A stretch of DNA of 54,328 bases from CAZQIC01 sp964593555 (GTDB lineage Bacteria; Bacteroidota; Bacteroidia; JAFLBG01), in NCBI GenBank assembly GCA_964593555.1, contig CAZQIC010000016.1:1-54328 (forward strand), read 5' to 3'. Below the pieces are notes generated by a model, which saw only the letters and a program-made list of their open reading frames with translations, did not search any database and was not told where the DNA came from. A program made the translations under genes and the position numbers. Below, one piece after another: positions 28,666 through 37,500 of this stretch; positions within the stretch are counted from its first letter, which is position 1; every line of letters starts with the position of its first letter.

Positions 28666-28926
28666 CTATTTTTCGTTGGCATCAAAGCACCCCTGAGTAC
28701 AAACTACAGGGGTAAACACCATCGAGTTTTGACGATTAGAACCACACTTATCGTAATTTAAGGTGGGTATTACTGGCGTTATACAAGTTAAGGTTACTAC
28801 AAAACCTGTAGGAGTGTACTGTGAGCCTGTCATAATTCCTCCTTTTATTGTTGATAGTTCATTCGCTGTAGCGGTGATAAAACTTTCAACGGATAATGCT
28901 TTCAAGTTTAGTTTTTCCGTTTTCAT
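28666..28926 (-). CDS. Leader-containing precursor peptide (cluster 1, P3)
   Basis: 86 residues. The leader MKTEKLNLKALSVESFITA ends STIKGG, with S-F to last Gly 16 residues, one shorter than in the other seven peptides. The core is different from P1 and P2: Thr-rich (TPTGFVVTLTCITPVIPTL), then YDKCGSN and VVCTQGCFDANEK, with four Cys. It is the first gene of cluster 1 in transcription order and lacks the conserved GCCGAAAA element directly before its start. Precursor function is inferred from the leader only. No homologous enzyme gene lies within the window. Confidence 0.6.
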   Translation of the reverse strand: MKTEKLNLKALSVESFITATANELSTIKGGIMTGSQYTPTGFVVTLTCITPVIPTLNYDKCGSNRQNSMVFTPVVCTQGCFDANEK

Positions 28927-29426
28927 ATTTAGTTTTTTTCTGAAATCAAAACTAATACAGACAAGGTCTTGCTTCCACTCTCTTTTATTTAAATATTAAC
29001 AGTCTAGATTAGCGATTATACCTTTCTATATAGGATAGATATCTATTATATATTAACTGTTAAGCGTAATAATTGGAGGGTATTAAATTGGCTATGCCTT
29101 AATTTGTTTCTGGACCCAATAATAATATCTATTGCCAGCGCTACGATTTTACTTTCACTCTCAACTGCACCTTCTGTAATTGTTCAGTCCGTGCGAAATG
29201 GTGCAACTACTTGCTCTAATCATCGCGTTCCAATAGCCAATTCAAATGTTAGAGGGTGCCAAGATTGGTAAGCAAATGCTTAGATGTGAGAGTACTAAAT
29301 TTCCGTTACACAAATCGCATTTTCGGAATCATCTTAGAGACACGTGTTTTTTCTAGGACTTAAAATCAACGTTGGTGTCGCGGTTATGTGCAATGCATTT
29401 AGGGGGCGTTGGTTTTAGCTCCAATG
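28927..29426. other. Gene-poor decayed region
   Basis: No intact gene is seen here. Both strands contain short open stretches without start codons or leader motifs. One on the minus strand (around 29100-29190, with SESKIVALAIDIII) and one on the plus strand (29110-29271) have Ser-rich hydrophobic runs that faintly recall peptide cores, but neither has a leader. The region borders the relic peptide gene at 29427-29567 and may be erosion debris of the cluster. Confidence 0.4.
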
Positions 29427-29567
29427 TTATACCCTTGCAGAGCATATATTACAATTATGATCACGTGTACATGCAGATGTAAAAGGCTGGGGTTTTAGCA
29501 GAGTTGTATATCTACTCATTGTACCTGTGCCACCAATAATAGTTTCTTTTTCTATTATATTTTCAGA
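29427..29567 (-). pseudogene. Relic precursor peptide gene
   Basis: An open stretch of 46 codons without a start codon reads ENIIEKETIIGGTGTMSRY, then SACTRDHNCNICSARV and a stop. The ETIIGG site matches the leader ends of the peptides nearby (ETIVGG, ATIVGG), and the Cys spacing with CTR recalls their cores. An in-frame stop lies just upstream (29568-29570) and no KLKL-S-F leader can be joined in frame, so the leader has been lost or frameshifted. It lies on the same strand and directly upstream of cluster 1. Confidence 0.5.
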
Positions 29568-29678
29568 TTAAGTGTTAAGCTGTGGTTTTAGAAAGTATTT
29601 TAAGTGTTTTTTTCAATCCTTCTGTAACCCTTCGAGAAAACCCCGTTGTATAAATAGTATCTTTAATGGCAGTATAAA

Positions 29679-30716
29679 ATGAGAAAATTAATCTTTCTTC
29701 TGTTTTTTGCGCAAAACGATATTGCGGCACAGTTAGTAGTAAATGATACATACACTCCACAGCAATTGGTTCAAAATTTTCTAGCTGGCTCGGGAGTCAC
29801 TATAAGTAACATCACATATAATGGCATCGATTCTGCAATAGGTTTTTTTAACGGAACAAGTACAAATTTGGGGTTAGACAGCGGCATAATAATGGCATCC
29901 GGCAATATTAAAAATGCTATTGGGCCTAATCAGACTGATGATAGAAGCAGCGAATTTAATTTACCAGGTGATACGGATCTTAATTTAATAGCAGGCCAGC
30001 CAACTTTTGATGCCGCCATCCTGGAATTCGATTTTATTTCAGATTTTGCTTCTGTTGAATTTAATTATGTTTTTGCGTCGGAAGAATTTCTCGAATTTGT
30101 GAACGCCGGAGTCAATGACGCATTTGGTTTTTTTATTTCTGGGCCATACATCAATGGCCCTTATTCTAATTCGTCCGAAAATCTCGCGATCATTCCTGGA
30201 AACAATTCAATCGTTTCAATCGATAATATTAATTTGTCTTCAAACGCTGAATATTATACGGACAACCCTTCGGGCACTACTATTGAGTACGACGGATTCA
30301 CAAAAAAGCTGACTGCCACTGCGGACGTAATGTGCGGCGTTACTTATCATATTAAAATAGCAATCGCAGACGCCGGGGATTATATTTATGATTCCGGTGT
30401 CTTTCTACAAGCAGGGAGCCTTCACAGTAGTGATGTTATAAAGAGAATTGATGTCTGTAATATTTTTACTCCCAATGGCGATAATAAAAATGACATATTT
30501 AAATTAAGGGGGCTTGGGTTTTGCAATACAACATATACAATGGAAATATTTAACCGCTGGGGACAAAAAGTATATAGCGGCACTTATCCCGGCGATAATT
30601 TTTGGGATGGCAATACTTTATCAGGCGAAAAAGCAGATGAAGGAGTTTATTATTACGTTCTTACAAGCTCGCCTTCGAATAGTTCATCTAAAGGCTTTGT
30701 AACTCTCATAAGATAA
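29679..30716 (+). CDS. Choice-of-anchor L domain protein with CHU_C sorting domain
   Basis: This 345-residue protein is the smallest CHU_C cargo in the window. A signal peptide (MRKLIFLLFFAQNDIAAQL) leads into a choice-of-anchor-L-type domain at about residues 19-245: YTPQQLVQNFLAGSGVTISN, LGLDSGIIMASG, VEFNYVFASEEFLEFVN, DAFGFFISGP and YHIKIAIADAGD--YDSGVFLQAGS. The CHU_C domain follows directly (NIFTPNGDNKNDIF, IFNRWGQKVY, WDGNTLSGE, terminal KGFVTLIR). In most family members the anchor L domain precedes repeats; here there are none. It is transcribed away from the peptide cluster and is convergent with the symporter. A T9SS surface role is expected; ligand unknown. Confidence 0.88.
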   Translation: MRKLIFLLFFAQNDIAAQLVVNDTYTPQQLVQNFLAGSGVTISNITYNGIDSAIGFFNGTSTNLGLDSGIIMASGNIKNAIGPNQTDDRSSEFNLPGDTDLNLIAGQPTFDAAILEFDFISDFASVEFNYVFASEEFLEFVNAGVNDAFGFFISGPYINGPYSNSSENLAIIPGNNSIVSIDNINLSSNAEYYTDNPSGTTIEYDGFTKKLTATADVMCGVTYHIKIAIADAGDYIYDSGVFLQAGSLHSSDVIKRIDVCNIFTPNGDNKNDIFKLRGLGFCNTTYTMEIFNRWGQKVYSGTYPGDNFWDGNTLSGEKADEGVYYYVLTSSPSNSSSKGFVTLIR

Positions 30717-30750
30717 TCCGGAATAGGCAACAAGATTAACCTGAGCCTTT

Positions 30751-32115
30751 CTATTCTACATCAACCGCTTTATCAAACTCGCCTTCCCATTTAGCAATTA
30801 CAACTGTTGCGAGACAATTGCCAATTACATTTACAGCGGTGCGCGCCATATCCATAAGCTCATCAATACCTAAAATTATAAACACCGGCCAAACCGGTAA
30901 GCCGAACGAAGTAACAGTGCCTAGTAAAATAACCAACGATGCTCTTGGCACTCCGGCAACACCCTTGCTGGTTAGCATGAGCGTAAATACAATTAATAAT
31001 TGCTGTCCAATATCCAAATGAATTCCTGCCGCCTGCGCAACAAATATGGATGCGAGGGAGAGATATAAAGTAGTCCCGTCTAAATTAAAGCTATAGCCGG
31101 TAGGCATTACAAATGCAACGATTTTGCGGGGAACTCCAAATTTTTCCATAGCTAACATCGCTTTTGGTAAAGCGGCTTCCGAACTTGTAGTGGCAAAGGC
31201 GATAGATACGGGCTCTGCAATTGCCCGGATAAATTTTTTGATGGGCAATTTTATTATGAGGGCAATCGGAAATAATACCACCAATAAGAATAAAATCAAT
31301 GCAACATATAATGTTGCCAGCAAATAAAAAAGATTAACCAATATACCAATGCCCATATGGCCCACAGTATAAGCTATTGCTGCGCCCACACCTACCGGGG
31401 CAAAATACATAATGATGTTGGTAAATTTGAACATTGTTTCGGAAAGACTCTCCGCAAAATTGAGCATTGGCCTTTTCTTCTCCTCGCTTAACATTGCCAG
31501 GCCAATACCAAATAAAATGCTGAACACAACAATTTGCAGCACCTGTCCTTCTACAACAGATTTGGCAATATTCTCAGGAAAAATATGAAGCACTATATCC
31601 TTCCAGCCTTGTTCAGCTACCTGGGGAATTTCTCCCGCTGTAACATTAGTACTATCTATTCCCGCTCCTGCCTGACTGAAATTAATCGCGAGGAGTCCGA
31701 TGAATAGTGCGATCGTTGTCACAACTTCAAAATATAAAATTGATTTCCAGCCCATCCGGCCAACCTGTTTAAGATTGGAATGCCCTGCGATACCAACCAC
31801 TAATGTTCCAAAAAGCAGGGGAGCTATAATGGTTTTTATCATCTTCAAAAATATTTTACTCAACACCTGGAGATTCAACGCAAATGCAGGCGCATCATGC
31901 CCAACCTCTATACCGATTAGCATACTAATAAGTATCCAGGTTGTAAGAGTTTTTTTATAAACTCCGTAACCTATAACCCCGCAAAGAGAAGCCCATCGTG
32001 ATACAAGTAAAATCACCGGGTCAATAGTGAGTGAAAAAAAACGAACAGATAAATGAAGTACCGCCGTTACGATAAATATTCCTAAAAGAAAAATTAGCTG
32101 ATTTCTTTTTGACAT
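30751..32115 (-). CDS. Dicarboxylate/amino acid:cation symporter (DAACS family)
   Basis: This 454-residue inner membrane protein has eight or so hydrophobic segments plus re-entrant loops. The family landmarks are present in order: a Ser-rich re-entrant loop FATTSSEAALPKAM, the NMDGT-like SFNLDGTTLYLS, the second loop LTSKGVAGVPRAS and the last-helix motif DMARTAVNVIGNCLATVVIAKWEGEF. The Asp and Arg in DMARTAVNVIGN are the usual substrate-binding positions. It should import C4-dicarboxylates or acidic amino acids with protons or sodium; the exact substrate cannot be fixed. An extended N-terminus (about 50 residues with two helices) precedes the usual start of the fold. It stands alone between the choice-of-anchor L gene and a helical-repeat gene. 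Confidence 0.92.
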   Translation of the reverse strand: MSKRNQLIFLLGIFIVTAVLHLSVRFFSLTIDPVILLVSRWASLCGVIGYGVYKKTLTTWILISMLIGIEVGHDAPAFALNLQVLSKIFLKMIKTIIAPLLFGTLVVGIAGHSNLKQVGRMGWKSILYFEVVTTIALFIGLLAINFSQAGAGIDSTNVTAGEIPQVAEQGWKDIVLHIFPENIAKSVVEGQVLQIVVFSILFGIGLAMLSEEKKRPMLNFAESLSETMFKFTNIIMYFAPVGVGAAIAYTVGHMGIGILVNLFYLLATLYVALILFLLVVLFPIALIIKLPIKKFIRAIAEPVSIAFATTSSEAALPKAMLAMEKFGVPRKIVAFVMPTGYSFNLDGTTLYLSLASIFVAQAAGIHLDIGQQLLIVFTLMLTSKGVAGVPRASLVILLGTVTSFGLPVWPVFIILGIDELMDMARTAVNVIGNCLATVVIAKWEGEFDKAVDVE

Positions 32116-32171
32116 AAGATCATAAATATAAAAACTTTAAGGCGCATTCGGTCTTTTATATTTTAACTTCT

Positions 32172-33731
32172 TCAATTACCCTTTAATCTATTTTTATACT
32201 TCTCCCGAACCACGAATGAAAAAGAGTTATTCAGCATTTTACTCTCGAGCCAGGAAATAATATCAAAATAATTAAGCACTTGTTTCTCAAACGGATCCTG
32301 CATTACCTTATTCAACTCTTTTAACAATTGTTTAAAGGCGGGAATAATTTCTTTTTTACTTATGCCGCCTGTAAGATTTTTTCTAAAGAATTGCAGAAAA
32401 ATATTTTCAGTTTTGTAAAGTTTCTTTCGCTTGAATAAATACCTGTAAGCCGAACGCCAATAATATCCTAAGCCATCGTAATTTTTCAATTCATACTGTA
32501 TGATCAGATTAAATATTAGCGCAAAGGCATATGTATCCTGTGATATAGGAGATGACTTTATTGCAGGATCATTAATTATTTTATTCACCCATATTTTTGC
32601 ATGCTTGTAATTTTCCATACCAATACACGTGTATGCGAGATTATAATAAATGGTAAGCTCCGCCTGCCTCACCATTTTTCCTTCGTATTGAATAAGCTTT
32701 TCTTCAATCTCCGGCATAAATGTTTTTGAATCTTTAAAATTCCCCAATCCAATGTTCGCTGCTAAATGATGGTTGTACTGAACTTCAAAAAAACGAATCG
32801 CCATACTTTCCGGTTTTAATTTAACTATGGCGGGCACCAGCTTTTGCAAAAGATTTAAGGCATCACGGTGTTCTTCAAACTCGTCTTGTATTAAACAGAT
32901 ATTTAAATAATTGTTATATGTGGAGATGCATAAGAATGTTTCGCGTATGGCAAGTTCCGGATCGCGATCTATTTCCTCCAGGATTTTTTTAAACGACTCC
33001 TTACTCTTAATAAAATCACTTTTAATTTCATGATACCTGGCCCAGGTGTTGTGATACATTATTTTTGCACCACTTGAAATAGCCAATCTTTCATTTTGCA
33101 AAAGCGGATCATTTATGATCTTTTTCATTTTGCTCAATGTTTCCTCGTTTCTCAAATACCGCTCCTGAATTGTAAATGTTGACATTTCAAAAGATAGTTT
33201 TTCATAACAATGTTCATTGTGCAGTTTTTCTATTATATGCGTTTCCTTTTCAAAAGAATCGGCAACGCTAAATTCACTTCGGCGGTTGTAGCTATAAATA
33301 TTTTTCTCCCAGTGCAATATTTCCAGCAGACTAGTGAACTTTTCACTCTTTGTAGCTATTGATTTTGCTTTTTCTATCACCTTCAGGCACTGATTATAAA
33401 GTGCCTTCTTGTGCAGCAACTGGATATTGGTCAGCAACTCCGATAGCTGATTATCTATCGACTCACTCGTATGGTAATTTCTCAACGCTTTTAAAATAAG
33501 CTGGTGCAAATATTTTTTTTCTGAAGAAAGCCATTTCACTTTTTTTACTTTGGATAAGGCATCCTTCAATTTGTCCTCATCATATTCCTTCTGGCTATCA
33601 ACCAGGTTAAACAAATACAAGTAATTGTTTTCCTTACCTGTGCTGTATATAGACACAAATTTTTTAAAGTATCCTTTTTCGGATTTATTAAGCGATTTTA
33701 TCAGTTCAAAAAGTGCATCAACCTGCTTCAT
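32172..33731 (-). CDS. Helical-repeat (TPR-like) protein, unnamed paralogue family
   Basis: 519 residues starting MKQVDALFELIKSLNKSEKGYFKKF, the same N-terminal signature as the other family members, followed by NNYLYLFNLVD, YDEDKLKDAL and YLHQLILKALRNYHTS. The middle is all-helical with degenerate TPR-like pairs (YKHAKIWVNKI, LGYYWRSAYRYLF). The C-terminal box is conserved: LNKVMQDPFEKQVLNYFDIISWLESKM. No signal peptide or membrane segment is seen. It lies upstream of and parallel to the symporter gene (56 nt apart, same strand) and divergent from the frameshifted SBBP giant. The function is unknown. Confidence 0.85.
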   Translation of the reverse strand: MKQVDALFELIKSLNKSEKGYFKKFVSIYSTGKENNYLYLFNLVDSQKEYDEDKLKDALSKVKKVKWLSSEKKYLHQLILKALRNYHTSESIDNQLSELLTNIQLLHKKALYNQCLKVIEKAKSIATKSEKFTSLLEILHWEKNIYSYNRRSEFSVADSFEKETHIIEKLHNEHCYEKLSFEMSTFTIQERYLRNEETLSKMKKIINDPLLQNERLAISSGAKIMYHNTWARYHEIKSDFIKSKESFKKILEEIDRDPELAIRETFLCISTYNNYLNICLIQDEFEEHRDALNLLQKLVPAIVKLKPESMAIRFFEVQYNHHLAANIGLGNFKDSKTFMPEIEEKLIQYEGKMVRQAELTIYYNLAYTCIGMENYKHAKIWVNKIINDPAIKSSPISQDTYAFALIFNLIIQYELKNYDGLGYYWRSAYRYLFKRKKLYKTENIFLQFFRKNLTGGISKKEIIPAFKQLLKELNKVMQDPFEKQVLNYFDIISWLESKMLNNSFSFVVREKYKNRLKGN

Positions 33732-33752
33732 CGACTTTCCAATAATATATAT

Positions 33753-33760
33753 TAAATATA
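33753..33760 (-). promoter_or_regulatory. TATATTTA box before a helical-repeat paralogue
   Basis: On the minus strand TATATTTA begins 29 nt before the ATG at 33731. It is the same octamer at a similar distance as for the paralogues at 26060 and 40807. A TTG directly precedes it, but no clear -33 element is seen. Confidence 0.3.
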
Positions 33761-33882
33761 CAATTTTTGATTTAAAAATGCATATTTTCTATTATTCGAC
33801 TTATCAATTAATCATAAAGTAGGCTGGGATGCAAAGGCCTGAATTTTTAAATTGAAGAATAAATTTAAAGCATCTGAAACAA

Positions 33883-34530
33883 ATGCGCTTTTCCAGATCG
33901 ATATTATTTCTACTGCTCTTTTCACCTGTTTTATCTTCACAAGAAAAAAACAATTTGCCAACAAGTCCTTTAAGAGGAAATGGAATTATGTTTGCCCAAA
34001 ATATGGGACAGGTTGTAGACATGGAACAAAACCTGAGACCAGATGTTTTGTTTAAAGGCAATATAGATGGCGCAGATATTTATTTAAGAAAAACAGGGAT
34101 AAGCTATGTGTTAAATAATATCGGCGCTGTAACAGATCTTATTAGCAAAGAAGCGGAAGACGCCTGGAAATCCGGGAAGACGAGTGATCCCGAAACACAT
34201 TACCTGAAACTGCATCGCGTTGATCTCGATTTTGAAAACTGCAACCTCAATACACAAATTATAACCTCACAACAAGTAGAAGGACACAAAAATTTTTATT
34301 ATGCGCATTGTCCCGACGGAATTACCAATGTAAATACCTATAATGAAGTAATCGTAAAAAACATTTACAAGAACATTGATGTAAAATATTATGGAGGCAA
34401 ACAACAAGGATTAAAATATGACATTGTTGTAAACCCAGGAGCTGATCCAAATGATATTAAAATAAAATATAGCGGGGCAGATGGAATTGAAATTAATAAT
34501 GGAAAATTAAAAATTCACTGGGCAACATAG
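33883..34530 (+). CDS. DUF7948 N-terminal part of an SBBP giant, frameshifted
   Basis: 215 residues. A signal peptide (MRFSRSILFLLLFSPVLSS) is followed by a DUF7948-type domain: FAQNMGQVVDM (in place of the usual ENKGQ), RPDVLFKGNIDGADIYLRKTG, YAHCPDGITNVNTYNEV, KNIYKNIDVKYY and KYDIVVNPGADPNDIKIKY. The frame is lost near 34516-34519 and stops at TAG 34528-34530. Re-reading one base (one missing C or similar) continues as LGNIVESIPRVYQ and joins the following fragment. The closest relative is the protein at 48695-53527, which has the matching segment CTGIISEWMPKIYQ. As it stands, this piece would be exported without repeats or sorting domain. Confidence 0.8.
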   Translation: MRFSRSILFLLLFSPVLSSQEKNNLPTSPLRGNGIMFAQNMGQVVDMEQNLRPDVLFKGNIDGADIYLRKTGISYVLNNIGAVTDLISKEAEDAWKSGKTSDPETHYLKLHRVDLDFENCNLNTQIITSQQVEGHKNFYYAHCPDGITNVNTYNEVIVKNIYKNIDVKYYGGKQQGLKYDIVVNPGADPNDIKIKYSGADGIEINNGKLKIHWAT

Positions 34531-37500
34531 TTGAGAGTATTCCCAGAGTTTATCAAAATATCAGTGGAAAAATTGTAGATGTAGAAGCGGAATATGTTTT
34601 GAACGGAACAACGTTGAACTTTAAACTTTCTAACTATCAAACTAATTTCCCTCTCATTATTGATCCCTGGGTTTCTTACTTCGGCGGAAGCGGAAGAGAT
34701 GTGGGAAGATCTGTAACGACAGATCCTTTAGGAAACGTAATATTCACCGGCTATTCATTATCGGCAGATCTTCCCGTTTCAACAGGAGCGTTTCAAACCA
34801 CTTTCGGAGGATTTGGTAATGCATTTTGGGGAACTGGCGATGCGTTTGTAACAAAGATGGATGTGCAGGGAAATTTATTGTGGAGTACTTATTACGGTGG
34901 AACATCGGATGACTACGGCGGATACGGAATCGCCACGGATGCGGCAGGCAATGTTATAGTAACAGGAAATACCATTTCATCTAATTTTCCGACGGGAGCA
35001 TCGGGCTCAAACACGGTACATCAAAATACATATGGTGGTTGCAGTTCCTGTTTTTCTAATGGTGATGCATTTGTTTTAAAACTGGATGTAAGCGGACAGC
35101 GAATGTTCGCTACATATTATGGGGGGGCCAATGCAGACAAGGGGTTGGATGTTACTACAGACGGAAATAATATTTACCTGTATGGCTGCACAAACTCTCC
35201 AAACAATATTTCTTCAACAGGAACTTTTCAACCATCATTAAAAGGATCGAATGATGTTTTTATCACGAAGTTTTCTGCAACAGGGGCTCGGGCCTGGGCG
35301 ACATATGTAGGCGGAAGTTTTGATGACAATTATGGAGGAGGAGGAGGAATAGAATACAATCCGGTTTCAGGTAATATTTATTTCTCCGGGACAACAACAT
35401 CAATGGACTTTCCGACACTAGCAGGTTTTCAAATGACAAAAAAAGTTGGCTTTGATAATTTTCTCTGCAGTTTTAGTCCTGCCGGTACACAATTGTGGAG
35501 CACACATTATGGAGGAACCCTAAGCAGCGCCTACCAGGGGAATTCGGATATTGCCATTGATAGGCTAGGGGATATAATTTTAGTTGGCACCACTGCTTCT
35601 ACATCAGGACTTGTCACCGCGGGCGCGTATCAAACAACTTATGGCGGAGGCTTTTATGATCTATTTGTTTCCAAGTTCGGAAGCGGAGGAAATAGAAAGT
35701 GGACAACCTACCTTGGGGGAAATAGTGGTGAATACGGTGCAAGTGTTGCCACGGACGATAACAACAACATTTATGTTTATGCTGAGTTTGAAGACGGAGA
35801 TGCTATGGGATACCCTATTAGTTCCTGTGCATATCAACCAACCTTCGGAGGGATGGAAGATCAGTTTATAGCGAAGTACGATGTAAATGGTGTTCAAAAA
35901 TGTATCACTTACATTGGTGGTACGAGTGAAGATGAATTAGAAAATACTGATGGGTCGTTAGGCGGAGCGGGAGGGATCACAACCTATGGGAACAATTTAT
36001 ATATCACAGGAGTAACACAAGGCGGATATCCGACAACGGCCAATGCATTCCAATCTGTTAAAAATGGAACGGCTGGCACTGAAGCGTATATTGATCAGTT
36101 GTGTGTCAACCTGTGCGAAGCACAAAACCTGGGATTAGATTTTTCAGGCCCAACAACAGTTTGTATTAATAATCTAACGAGCTTTTCGTCAGTGGTAAAT
36201 AATTCCTGCGACACCATCGGATATCAATATGAGTGGACATTCCCCGGGGGAACCCCATCAACCTCTACCGCAAAAAATCCCAATGTTTTTTATACCAATG
36301 CCGGAAGCTATGATGTAAAATTAGTTTTGACTACTCTTTGCAAAAAAGATTCAATAACAAAAACAAATTACATCTCTGTAAATTCCCCAACAGTAACTAT
36401 TACAGGGAACAATGTAATTTGTAAAGGCGCCGCCACAACATTAACGGCGAATGGCGCTGCTTCTTATTTGTGGAGCAATGGGCCAACCACTGCTAGTATA
36501 AATATCAATCCTTCCACTACTACTTCCTATTTCGTAGTTGGTGTAGATGCAAATGGTTGTACAAATATGCTTACTACCACTGTAACAGTCGCCTCTCCTC
36601 CAAGTATAACTATCAACGGGCCCACAACAGTTTGTAATGGAAACACAGTAGCGTTAACAGCAGCAGGGGCAAACACTTATTTATGGAGCACTACGAATAC
36701 AACGACCTCCATTTCTGTTTCACCAGTTATGATAACAACGTATTCCGTGATCGGAACCGATGCAAATGGCTGTACCGGCGCGGCGTCATCTTTTGTAACT
36801 GTTAATACTCTTCCGCTTGTCGCTGTTAATTCACCTTCTTCTGTTTGTAGTGGGAATAATATTTCGCTCACTGCTTCCGGAGCAAATAATTATTTATGGA
36901 ACACATCAAATACTTCTGCTTCAATAACTGTATCGCCAACTACAATGACATCTTATTCTGTAACCGGAACTGATGCAAATGGATGCACAGGAACTGCAGC
37001 AACGACAATTTTGGTCAACCCTCTGCCTGTTGTTAACATCAATGGGGCTTCTACCATTTGTGGCGGAGTCGCTGTAACACTCACTGCGACAGGCGGAAAT
37101 AATTATTTATGGAGCACAACTAATACCTCTCCTTCAATTACAGTATTGCCAACTTCAACAACAATTTATTCTGTAATAAGCACAGATGCCAATGGCTGTA
37201 CAGGCATTGCATCAACAACAGTAACAGTAAGCACTGCACCGGTAATAAATATTTCAGGCTCCGCATCCATTTGTGAAGGATCTTCCGTGACCCTTAATGC
37301 TACCGGCGGAAATAATTATTTATGGAACAACGGAAACACAAACACATCAATTTCTGTTTCTCCTATTATAACAACAACCTATTCAGTTGTAGGAACCTCT
37401 GCAAGCGGCTGTACCGGCAGCACTACAGTAACAGTAATTGTTAACCGAGCGCCAACAATAAATATCAATGGCCCTGCATCAATTTGTGCAGGGACAAATG

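Noticed and set aside
29110..29271. Plus-strand open stretch with LDPIIISIASATILLSL and CSNHRVP, faintly like the P1/P2 cores
   Set aside because: It has no leader, no start codon and lies on the opposite strand to all peptide genes. The similarity is likely chance from Ser/Ile-rich composition.
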